Assembly: GCA_021819225.1 (NCBI GenBank)
Contig: JAKARU010000083.1
Coordinates: forward strand, 1-5,027
From: Thermoplasmata archaeon
GTDB lineage: Archaea; Thermoplasmatota; Thermoplasmata; Thermoplasmatales; Thermoplasmataceae
DNA: 5,027 nucleotides
Reading direction: 5' to 3'
Made by a program: the position numbers and the translations under genes. Below the pieces are notes generated by a model that saw only the letters and a program-made list of their open reading frames with translations, had not been told where the DNA came from and did no database searches. This document shows, in pieces, positions 1 through 5,027 of the stretch. Positions within the stretch are counted from its first letter, which is position 1. The number at the start of each line of letters is the position of its first letter.

Positions 1-1029
1 AAGCATAGCTTCATTCATGGATTTATCCGTTATTAACTCTTCATTGTTACCTTCCACTGCCCTCAAGAAAGCTTTCTGAGTTGTGAATTTACACAGATAT
101 TCAAGATCTGCAGCACTGTAACCTTCCGTCTTTATAGCCAGTTCATCAACATCTACCTTCCCAAGCCTTTTAATTTTAGAGAGATAGTGTTGAAGTATCA
201 GTTTTCTTGCTTCCAGATCGGGGGGAGGAATGTATATCATCCGGTCAAATCTTCCCGGTCTTGTTACTGCAGGATCCAGTTGCCATGGAACGTTCGTTGC
301 TCCAAGGATCACCACTGGCCTATCTGACGAATCAGATGAAAACCCTCCAATCTCATTAAGGAACTGTGAAACACCTCTTCTTGCCGCGTCGCTATTAACC
401 TGATCCCTGGATGGAAAGAGGCTATCAAGTTCATCAAAGAAAAGGATGCAGGGCGATAATTCCCTCGCTGCCCTGAAAAGGTTGGTTATATTCTTCTCAA
501 AATTACCAAACCACTGGCTGAACAGGCTCGACGGGTTAACATAAATGAAATTCATCTTTGCCTCGCGGGCAAGTGCTCTTATAAGGAACGTCTTCCCATT
601 TCCTGGAGGACCATAGAGAAGTATACCTCCTCCAAATTTGATGTTGAATTCCTTTGCCAGGTCTGGAAATTTCAGGGGATATATAATCTGGGTGTACATC
701 TCTTCCTTTACTTTCGTCATGCCAGCAACTTCGTCCATAGTTGGACCGTTTCCGTTTTCAAGTGTTAGTCCAAGTTCTTCAAGTATCTTCTGTCCTTCAT
801 TAGTTCCGCCTTTATCAGAAGAATCTCCTGTTTTCAATCTTGAAATAGCAGCTTGAATTGATTTAATCTGTCTCTGAACTTTTTCTCTTTTGATCTGGTT
901 ATCTGTTCTGAGTTCATCCTTAAGTATATCCATTGCCTTGCTATAAAGAGATACGGCTTCCTTCCTGTTACCATCGTATTCTGCCTTGAGACCTTTTTCC
1001 AATAATTCCCTCAATTCTGCGTGATCCAT
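1..1029 (-). CDS. MIT-domain AAA ATPase, Vps4/CdvC-like (3' end cut off by window)
   Basis: Hexameric AAA ATPases of this kind use ATP hydrolysis to pull on or disassemble protein polymers (Vps4 and CdvC act on ESCRT-III). The window holds 343 residues from the N-terminus; the C-terminal helices lie beyond the left edge. Residues 1-66 fit a three-helix MIT domain (EAVSLYSKAMDIL, then REKVQRQIKSIQAAISRLK). A polar linker (67-95) leads to the AAA entry motif PTMDEVAG at about 97. Visible catalytic parts are Walker A GPPGNGKT (140-147), pore loop 1 SQWFG (171-175), Walker B ILFFDE with D199 and E200, sensor-1 ATN (244-246), and the second region of homology ending RPGRFDR (257-263) with arginine-finger candidates R257 and R260. 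The ATG is secure because an in-frame TAG lies two codons upstream. It is second in an operon, 14 bases behind the ClpP-like gene. ATNVPWQLD resembles Vps4, whereas RPGRFDRMIYIPPPD resembles p97/VAT-type ATPases. AAA family membership is certain; the natural substrate is unknown. Confidence 0.95.
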   Translation of the reverse strand, partial: MDHAELRELLEKGLKAEYDGNRKEAVSLYSKAMDILKDELRTDNQIKREKVQRQIKSIQAAISRLKTGDSSDKGGTNEGQKILEELGLTLENGNGPTMDEVAGMTKVKEEMYTQIIYPLKFPDLAKEFNIKFGGGILLYGPPGNGKTFLIRALAREAKMNFIYVNPSSLFSQWFGNFEKNITNLFRAARELSPCILFFDELDSLFPSRDQVNSDAARRGVSQFLNEIGGFSSDSSDRPVVILGATNVPWQLDPAVTRPGRFDRMIYIPPPDLEARKLILQHYLSKIKRLGKVDVDELAIKTEGYSAADLEYLCKFTTQKAFLRAVEGNNEELITDKSMNEAML

Positions 1030-1037
1030 CTTCTAAT

Positions 1038-1043
1038 CCGCCT
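1038..1043 (-). promoter_or_regulatory. Ribosome-binding site of the MIT-AAA ATPase gene
   Basis: On the minus strand the bases directly after the upstream TGA read AGGCGG and sit eight bases before the ATG at 1029. This resembles an archaeal Shine-Dalgarno sequence (AGGTGA type). Its position against the preceding stop codon fits translational coupling of the two genes on one transcript. Confidence 0.55.
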
Positions 1044-1892
1044 TCATATACTCTTTATCTCCCTGATGGCTCCAAGGTTATCCAGGTAAAGTGAGAACAT
1101 TGAGTGGCCTGAATAGATCTTGATCCACTGTTTCCTGAAGTCCCTGGATTTAACCACTTCTTCTGCTTCTATTTCCTCGATAGAATCCACAATTTCATCA
1201 ACTTCTTTCTCCTGCTCCTGAGATAGATATTCATCAATACCCTCCTTCACATATGGGCAGTTACCTGTTTCATCTATAATATCCTTATAGCCTGTTGCAC
1301 CTCCAGAGAGGAGAGAAATTTTCTTTCCAATGGATTCGACGTAATTTCTATAAATCTTGTTAATATTTATCTGGTCTATCAAATCTACATCCAGTACGTT
1401 ATCTGCAGAGTAATTCTTCAGGATTTCCCTCACGGGCACATTTTGCTGATCGGGCAGTTCAGGCACGAATGATTTCATGTTCTGGAGAATTGTTGAATTA
1501 AAATCCTGTATGATCTCTCCAACACCGATAGTTGAAATTATTGTGTCTGCCTTCCTGAACCTCTTCCTTCCACTTTTAAAGAAGAGGGTCATTCCACCAC
1601 TCACAAATCCGCCTCCAATAGTATCGTACTTGAATCTTTTCTGAAACCCAATAAGTGAATCCGTTAAACGGGAAGAGTATGGCCAGTATCCCGAAATTAT
1701 AAGAACAGTTTCATTTTCACCGGAAGCTGTTTCATCTCTCTTCGGAAAAAGTTTCTTCATGATCGAGAAAATAATCTTTTCCACGTCCTCATCCAGTGGC
1801 TGCAAGTTTCTAAGTCTTGTATTTATGATAACTGCTTTCCTGTTCATTGAACTTTCTAACTGTGTTATTTTATTCAAAATTTCATTTTCCAT
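1044..1892 (-). CDS. ClpP/SppA/SDH-fold serine peptidase-like protein, 282 residues
   Basis: Not recognised as a named gene. Residues 62-122 follow the ClpP/crotonase-fold peptidase pattern: a buried strand and turn (VLIISGY), a helix (SSRLTDSLIGFQKRF), a strand (YDTIGG), the nucleophile elbow GGFVSGGM with Ser98, a hydrophobic helix (TLFFKSG), a basic turn (RKRFRKAD) and a strand (TIISTIG). This parallels the ClpP stretch around its catalytic Ser and the SAG motif of SppA/SDH proteins. The ClpP histidine position is occupied by a small residue (about S120), and the only histidine in the protein is H263. A Ser-Lys dyad is conceivable: K140 lies 42 residues after Ser98, close to the spacing in archaeal 1510-N-type proteases. 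Residues 218-246 are strongly acidic and helical. There is no signal peptide or membrane segment, so it is probably cytosolic. It is first in an operon with the MIT-AAA ATPase, suggesting a shared complex. Fold call is moderate; catalytic activity is unproven and it may be a pseudoenzyme. Confidence 0.72.
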   Translation of the reverse strand: MENEILNKITQLESSMNRKAVIINTRLRNLQPLDEDVEKIIFSIMKKLFPKRDETASGENETVLIISGYWPYSSRLTDSLIGFQKRFKYDTIGGGFVSGGMTLFFKSGRKRFRKADTIISTIGVGEIIQDFNSTILQNMKSFVPELPDQQNVPVREILKNYSADNVLDVDLIDQININKIYRNYVESIGKKISLLSGGATGYKDIIDETGNCPYVKEGIDEYLSQEQEKEVDEIVDSIEEIEAEEVVKSRDFRKQWIKIYSGHSMFSLYLDNLGAIREIKSI

Positions 1893-1894
1893 AG

Positions 1895-1901
1895 CTTTCC
1901 T
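1895..1901 (-). promoter_or_regulatory. Possible ribosome-binding site of the ClpP-like gene
   Basis: The minus strand reads AGGAAAG ending two bases before the ATG at 1892, with the GGA core five bases from it. It is a weak Shine-Dalgarno match. If transcription starts about 25 bases after the TATA-like element at 1921-1930, the leader would be only about 7-9 bases and might not contain the whole site. Confidence 0.3.
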
Positions 1902-1920
1902 TAATGTTAATAATATTTCA

Positions 1921-1930
1921 CTTAAATAAA
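1921..1930 (-). promoter_or_regulatory. TATA box for the ClpP-like/MIT-AAA operon
   Basis: The minus strand reads TTTATTTAAG, preceded by a purine-rich AAAAGAA stretch that could serve as the TFB recognition element. Its centre is about 33 bases from the ATG at 1892, so a start about 25 bases downstream would give a very short leader. This is the only good TATA-like element in the right position. Confidence 0.55.
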
Positions 1931-1954
1931 TCTATTCTTTTCATGTTGTAGAAA

Positions 1955-1964
1955 TTAATATAAA
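1955..1964 (+). promoter_or_regulatory. TATA box for the 620-residue protein gene
   Basis: The plus strand reads TTAATATAAA after GAAA, a good archaeal BRE-TATA arrangement. The centre is about 34 bases upstream of the ATG at 1994, so transcription would begin near 1985 with a leader of under ten bases. No Shine-Dalgarno sequence precedes that ATG, which fits leaderless or near-leaderless translation. It is about 30 bases from the oppositely directed TATA box at 1921-1930, so one regulator bound here could affect both transcripts. Confidence 0.6.
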
Positions 1965-1993
1965 GGGGTAAGTGCTTTTATTACTGTATTAAA

Positions 1994-3856
1994 ATGGAAA
2001 GTGAATGCATTACAATTTTCAGGAGGGCTCTTCAGGAGGCTGGACGGGATTACATGGACATCGTGACAATGGACACAAGCAGCAGAAAAAGAATGATGAG
2101 AGACCTCGATAATTATTACTCAACCATAGGAACAAGATGTGCTGATAAAATTGGAATGGAAATGGCCAAGAGTGCCCTGGCTAATATAAAGCTGGCCCAG
2201 CTCAAGATATCACTTTCCTTCAGGAAGGATTCTGAAAACAAGACGTACGATGACCAGGAGATAGAACAGTACGTAAGGAAATTCACCGATGATGAATATG
2301 AGGCTGTCGAAAAACTTGAACATTTTTCAAGAATAGATTCAATGAATAGCGAATCCATAAAGACACTACTGATAAACAGAGATGACCAGATATACAGGCT
2401 GATCAAGGAATGGTACAATGAGAATATGGAGAATTTCCTTTCCACCATTGATATATTGTCTGGCAAAAACGTAAGAGGGGAAATTTCACAGGCCATGGAG
2501 GAAAAATACCGCAACAGATTTCAAAAGATAACTGAAGGGGTGATTTCATTCATTCAGATCGATCCGGGACAGATAAAGAAACTGTTCAACAATTATGAAA
2601 GGGTGCTGAAAATTTCACTGGACCTGGAAAATAGAAGATCAAAGATAGAGAATGAATTGACAGAAATGATATCAGGCAATGAACTTGACCAGATTTACAA
2701 TAAAGTACTGGAAGCAACAACACTCCTGAAGAACAGGGACTTGGCATCACTCAAGAGCTTCGACATTGAATCACCATTGAAGGAATTGAAGACCTTTGAG
2801 CTGAAAATGAAGGGAAAGATAAATGAGCTGGAAAATGAGATGGGGAGACTAAACTCAGATCCTGATATATCTGGTAACCCAGAGCTACGTGAGATAGAAA
2901 TGAAGAGGATCCAGTCGCTGATCGGGGATTCGAATTATAAGATGGAGAATGAGATAGAATCACAGATTGGCACCCTGAATACCCTGAAGAAGTTGATCGC
3001 AGTCTCCAGTAAAAGTGGTACCGGAACATTTGATTCATCATTTGCCTGTTCTGAAGAAGAGGCAAGGATAAGGGAAGTTGCATTCTTCGAAACTGCAGAA
3101 TCACTATTCACTGATGAAAAGTCCATAAGGCTTTCCAATCCAAGAATGGATTTTGAAGGAAGCGTGAAAGTTAAGGACATAATCAACAGCAACACGTTTT
3201 CTGAAATGAATGAGCTGAATGGAGACGGAACATATCCCGTAAAGAGCAGGGCAATAATGTATAGATACCAGAAGAGAAGGTTTCTCAGGAATGATGTAAG
3301 GATAGGTGTGGCATTTATATACAATGTACACGAATCTGAAATTTACCGGAAGGAAGGAAATATGGGAATAGGGATAGACCAGCATCCATTCAATAACAGC
3401 GATCTTGCAAGAATACTGGGAGTCCTCATAGAAACCTCGAACATGGAAAATTCGTACATTATCGCCGTTATAGGTTCTCCAAATGGATTTGAGGATAGCG
3501 TAATAGACCAGGTGAAGAATTCATCAAATAACGGTGTAGACAGCAAGAATTTCCTGTTGTTACTCAAAGATATGAGGAATGGTAATGTTTATTTCAACGA
3601 AAATAACGGCCAGTCTGTTGAAATCAGTGATATACTTATGGCAAAGGATCAACCGCCAGGGAAGGATAAGATAGAGAAGATAAGAAGGGAAACACTGGAT
3701 GAGCTGAAGATATCCGGCATTGCAAGGCTGAAATCCATAGTAAGGATGACAGACTGCAGTACCAAGGATGTAATATATGTATGGAAATCAATGGAAAAAG
3801 AGGGTCTTGGCATTCAGTCAAAAGTTCAGGATGAAGAAGTATTCAAGAAAAAGTGA
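1994..3856 (+). CDS. Uncharacterised helical/coiled-coil protein with alpha/beta domain and probable winged-helix tail, 620 residues
   Basis: I do not recognise this family. The start is well defined: an in-frame TAA lies at 1961-1963 and no other usual start codon occurs between it and the ATG. Residues 1-335 are almost wholly helical and rich in Glu, Lys, Asn and Leu; heptad-like stretches near 205-225 and 265-335 suggest coiled coils. A Ser/Gly-rich hinge (337-349) follows. Residues 350-550 look like an alpha/beta domain: a basic segment YRYQKRRFLRNDVRIGVAFIY (ends near 443), a helix (469-482), strand YIIAVIGSP (488-496), a helix, then strand NFLLLLKD (519-526). No Walker motif, obvious metal site or nuclease signature stands out. 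Residues 572-606 (ISGIARLKSIVRMTD, then TKDVIYVWKSMEKEG) resemble a winged-helix unit, hinting at DNA or protein binding. There is no signal peptide or membrane segment. It diverges from the ClpP-like operon and precedes the membrane NTPase, so a regulatory, adaptor or scaffold role in one locus is possible. Function is unknown. Confidence 0.9.
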   Translation: MESECITIFRRALQEAGRDYMDIVTMDTSSRKRMMRDLDNYYSTIGTRCADKIGMEMAKSALANIKLAQLKISLSFRKDSENKTYDDQEIEQYVRKFTDDEYEAVEKLEHFSRIDSMNSESIKTLLINRDDQIYRLIKEWYNENMENFLSTIDILSGKNVRGEISQAMEEKYRNRFQKITEGVISFIQIDPGQIKKLFNNYERVLKISLDLENRRSKIENELTEMISGNELDQIYNKVLEATTLLKNRDLASLKSFDIESPLKELKTFELKMKGKINELENEMGRLNSDPDISGNPELREIEMKRIQSLIGDSNYKMENEIESQIGTLNTLKKLIAVSSKSGTGTFDSSFACSEEEARIREVAFFETAESLFTDEKSIRLSNPRMDFEGSVKVKDIINSNTFSEMNELNGDGTYPVKSRAIMYRYQKRRFLRNDVRIGVAFIYNVHESEIYRKEGNMGIGIDQHPFNNSDLARILGVLIETSNMENSYIIAVIGSPNGFEDSVIDQVKNSSNNGVDSKNFLLLLKDMRNGNVYFNENNGQSVEISDILMAKDQPPGKDKIEKIRRETLDELKISGIARLKSIVRMTDCSTKDVIYVWKSMEKEGLGIQSKVQDEEVFKKK

Positions 3857-3865
3857 TTTATTATA
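3857..3865 (+). promoter_or_regulatory. TATA box upstream of the ATG at 3886
   Basis: TTTATTATA starts immediately after the TGA of the 620-residue gene and is preceded by a purine-rich GAAAAAGTGA that could bind TFB. The centre is 25 bases from the ATG at 3886, placing the predicted transcript start on or next to that codon, as in leaderless archaeal genes. This supports 3886 as the ancestral start of the membrane NTPase gene. Confidence 0.5.
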
Positions 3866-3920
3866 CAGAATCTTCATTACAAATTATGGATTTCTTCAGA
3901 AGCTGGGATGAGATCAACGC

Positions 3921-3928
3921 ATATAAAA
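3921..3928 (+). promoter_or_regulatory. Second TATA-like element inside the leader segment
   Basis: ATATAAAA at 3921-3928 is a strong TATA match; a start about 25 bases downstream would fall near 3950, just after the in-frame TGA. A transcript from here would begin close to ATC/ATA codons, with no AUG, GUG or UUG in the membrane-protein frame nearby. It may be an alternative promoter or simply AT-rich coding sequence (Tyr-Lys-Asn-Lys codons). Confidence 0.3.
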
Positions 3929-3940
3929 ATAAAGTTTACA

Positions 3941-3945
3941 GGTGA
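3941..3945 (+). promoter_or_regulatory. GGTGA ribosome-binding motif overlapping the in-frame TGA
   Basis: GGTGA is complementary to the usual archaeal 16S rRNA 3' end (UCACC). It ends six bases before ATA at 3952 and nine before ATA at 3955, the spacing expected for a start codon, but neither is a standard one. It could drive a rare non-AUG start coupled to termination at the overlapping TGA, or be a chance match. Confidence 0.3.
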
Positions 3946-5027
3946 ATTATCATAATACCGGGAATTCTATTAAATCAGTTCGGATATGGAGGAGCGATTG
4001 GATTAATTATCTTTCTTACAATTGTATGCTCCCTAATTCTACTTTCATGGTATCTATCAATCAGTCATTATGTCAAAGAAGCAAACCAGAAGATACTGGG
4101 CTCACAGGACATTTATTATAGAAACCTCTCCCGTGGTTCCATCGAAACGGGAATTTACGTGATACTATCAATGATACCATATATCGGTTTCATCTTCATG
4201 TTTCTCAGTTCCTCTTCAATCTCAAGATTAAGAAGGGTCACCAGTGCTGTGGACCATAGATTCTCCAAAGCCTCAAGGAGGTATGTAGCAGTATCGTTCC
4301 TTACGGGGCTAGGGATGTTCTTCAATACTCTGGTGGTTATAGCAGGAGTAAGAATCCCGAACTTCAATGGGTCAATCGCGGAAATCCTATATCTTGAAGC
4401 GTTATGGTACCCAATCTATTTTACAGTTTCAGTTGGTACGCTACTGTCCATATCCACACCAGGAATTAGGGGAGCCACAGGATTTGTAGGTGCACTCTCC
4501 ATTCTTGCCTTTATGGGCATAATCTCATCTTCCGGATCAATAATTTTTAATTATAATATTATATATTTTATTGAATTCACAGAAATCTTAATAGCATTAA
4601 TGTTTATGGTGAATTACCACACAACTAAGGTGCTTCATATGAAGAATGTAAAAAACAGCACTGGCATCGCTGGAACTAATGTGACAAACACGATGTCAAT
4701 GGCAGGAGAACCAGTGATTAACGAAGGATACAAGCCTGAATTTAACAGGGATAAAGATCAGCCAGCGAATCAGAAGCAGCAGGTCAGCGTGGGTCAGAAT
4801 CAGACGAATTACCAGCAGAGAAATGTTGTATCAACCGCCAATGCAAAATATGAACAGAAAGATGCAATTGCCATTATCGGACCTCCAGCGGCTGGTAAGA
4901 CCACATTCCTCGCCTACTTTTTTCATTTCCTGCAGGACATAGAAACAGCAATAAACGTTGAAGCAGATGTTGTCAGTGGAATAGACCTAATGGAGGAATA
5001 CATAAACAGGATCTTTTCAGAACACAA
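3946..5027 (+). CDS. Multi-pass membrane protein with Gln/Asn-rich linker and P-loop NTPase domain (3' end cut off; start unresolved)
   Basis: The frame is open from 3946 to the right edge (360 full codons). Hydrophobic stretches fit about six membrane segments: 4000-4059 (possibly preceded by another at 3946-3972), 4147-4209, 4282-4350, 4396-4455, 4471-4533 and 4558-4617. Basic residues cluster between the second and third segments (SRLRRV, SKASRRY), suggesting that loop is cytosolic. A hydrophilic linker of about 75 residues follows (4639-4863), rich in Gln and Asn (QKQQVSVGQNQTNYQQRN). At 4879-4905 comes Walker A GPPAAGKTT, preceded by strand AIAII and followed by helix FLAYFFHFLQD; the rest of the nucleotide-binding domain lies outside. 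It may be a membrane-anchored GTPase or another P-loop NTPase; the visible part cannot decide. The nearest usual in-frame start codons are GTG 4159 and ATG 4171, both inside the second membrane segment and so unlikely. The true start is either ATG 3886, interrupted by TGA 3943-3945, or a non-AUG codon near 3946-3955. It may therefore be a damaged gene. Confidence 0.85.
   Translation, partial: MIIIPGILLNQFGYGGAIGLIIFLTIVCSLILLSWYLSISHYVKEANQKILGSQDIYYRNLSRGSIETGIYVILSMIPYIGFIFMFLSSSSISRLRRVTSAVDHRFSKASRRYVAVSFLTGLGMFFNTLVVIAGVRIPNFNGSIAEILYLEALWYPIYFTVSVGTLLSISTPGIRGATGFVGALSILAFMGIISSSGSIIFNYNIIYFIEFTEILIALMFMVNYHTTKVLHMKNVKNSTGIAGTNVTNTMSMAGEPVINEGYKPEFNRDKDQPANQKQQVSVGQNQTNYQQRNVVSTANAKYEQKDAIAIIGPPAAGKTTFLAYFFHFLQDIETAINVEADVVSGIDLMEEYINRIFSEH
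4756..4830 (+). other. Gln/Asn-rich linker within the membrane NTPase
   Basis: About 25 residues, running from DQPANQKQQV to YQQRNVV, are dominated by Gln and Asn and contain little hydrophobic character. They tether the membrane part to the P-loop domain and are probably disordered. Low-complexity linkers of this kind usually act as flexible spacers; a role in self-association is conceivable but not shown. Confidence 0.6.

Larger units (their letters stand above)
3886..3945 (+). other. Probable N-terminal segment of the membrane NTPase gene, ended by an in-frame TGA
   Basis: ATG at 3886 opens a 19-codon frame encoding MDFFRSWDEINAYKNKVYR, followed by TGA at 3943-3945. The frame is the same as that of the membrane protein that follows, and the peptide has the look of a charged cytosolic lead-in to a membrane segment. 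If the TGA were TGG (Trp), the protein would read KVYR-W-IIIIPGILL, with Trp at the membrane interface, a common arrangement. Alternatives are a true short leader ORF whose stop codon lies within the GGTGA ribosome-binding site of the next gene, or coincidence. TGA is used as a real stop in the two complete genes of the window, so a changed genetic code is unlikely. Confidence 0.5.

Noticed and set aside
638..856. 72-codon open frame on the plus strand
   Set aside because: It lies antisense to the linker and AAA entry region of the well-supported ATPase; its Ser/Pro-rich product is a typical shadow translation.
2116..2514. 132-codon open frame on the minus strand
   Set aside because: Fully antisense to the 620-residue gene, with a Ser-rich product mirroring the Glu/Lys helices of that protein; no promoter or ribosome-binding site of its own was seen.
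2751..3821. Several overlapping minus-strand open frames
   Set aside because: They overlap one another and the 620-residue gene, and their products lack recognisable domain patterns.
3943..3945. TGA as selenocysteine or reassigned Trp codon
   Set aside because: TGA ends the ClpP-like gene and the 620-residue gene, arguing against reassignment; no hairpin resembling a selenocysteine signal was seen, and the context (membrane interface) does not suggest a selenoenzyme.
3942..4121. GTG-started frame on the plus strand (VNYHNTGNSIKSV), ending at a TAG
   Set aside because: It begins within the GGTGA motif but is in a different frame from the membrane protein, has no protein-like pattern, and ends while the membrane-protein frame continues. 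A frameshift joining the two is less simple than a single base change at 3943-3945.
4155..4367. 70-codon minus-strand open frame
   Set aside because: Antisense to membrane segments two and three of the NTPase gene, whose plus-strand translation is far more protein-like.
4540..4575. Very AT-rich stretch that looks like a promoter or A/T island
   Set aside because: It is read smoothly as Ile/Asn/Tyr/Phe codons at the edge of the last membrane segment, and no plausible start codon with a new frame follows at promoter distance.

Overview
The window looks archaeal, most likely from a Thermoplasmatales-type acidophile. The main support is an N-terminal MIT domain joined to an AAA ATPase of the Vps4/CdvC kind, TATA boxes about 25 bases upstream of expected transcript starts with little or no 5' leader, and heavy use of AGA/AGG (Arg) and ATA (Ile) codons in AT-rich DNA. 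The lineage is an inference; no ribosomal or other phylogenetic marker is present.

Layout: two gene blocks diverge from a 101-base promoter region (1893-1993). To the left (minus strand) lies a two-gene operon. The first gene (1892 to 1044) encodes a 282-residue protein whose centre reads like a ClpP/SppA/SDH-fold serine peptidase core, with a nucleophile-like Ser98 but no histidine where ClpP has its catalytic one. Fourteen bases later comes a MIT-AAA ATPase (1029 to beyond the left edge), which lacks its C-terminus here. To the right (plus strand) is a 620-residue orphan protein: long helical, partly coiled-coil N-terminal half, an unrecognised alpha/beta domain, and a likely winged-helix tail. 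After it comes a membrane protein with about six transmembrane segments, a Gln/Asn-rich linker and a P-loop NTPase domain that runs off the right edge.

The beginning of the last gene is unusual. Its reading frame contains a well-placed ATG (3886), with a TATA box 25 bases upstream, but an in-frame TGA (3943-3945) falls after 19 codons, exactly where the first hydrophobic stretch begins. After that TGA there is no ATG, GTG or TTG until the second membrane segment. Possible explanations are a nonsense mutation, a base error, a non-AUG start behind a GGTGA ribosome-binding site, or readthrough.

How the genes might work together (inference): the ATPase would remodel or unfold a partner, the ClpP-like protein would be its partner peptidase or a catalytically altered scaffold, and the membrane NTPase and coiled-coil/winged-helix protein would supply membrane location and sensing or regulation. 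No ESCRT-III (CdvB) gene is visible beside the Vps4-like ATPase, so the ClpP-like protein takes the neighbour position where an ESCRT-III substrate might be expected. No RNA genes, CRISPR arrays, insertion sequences or long repeats were seen.
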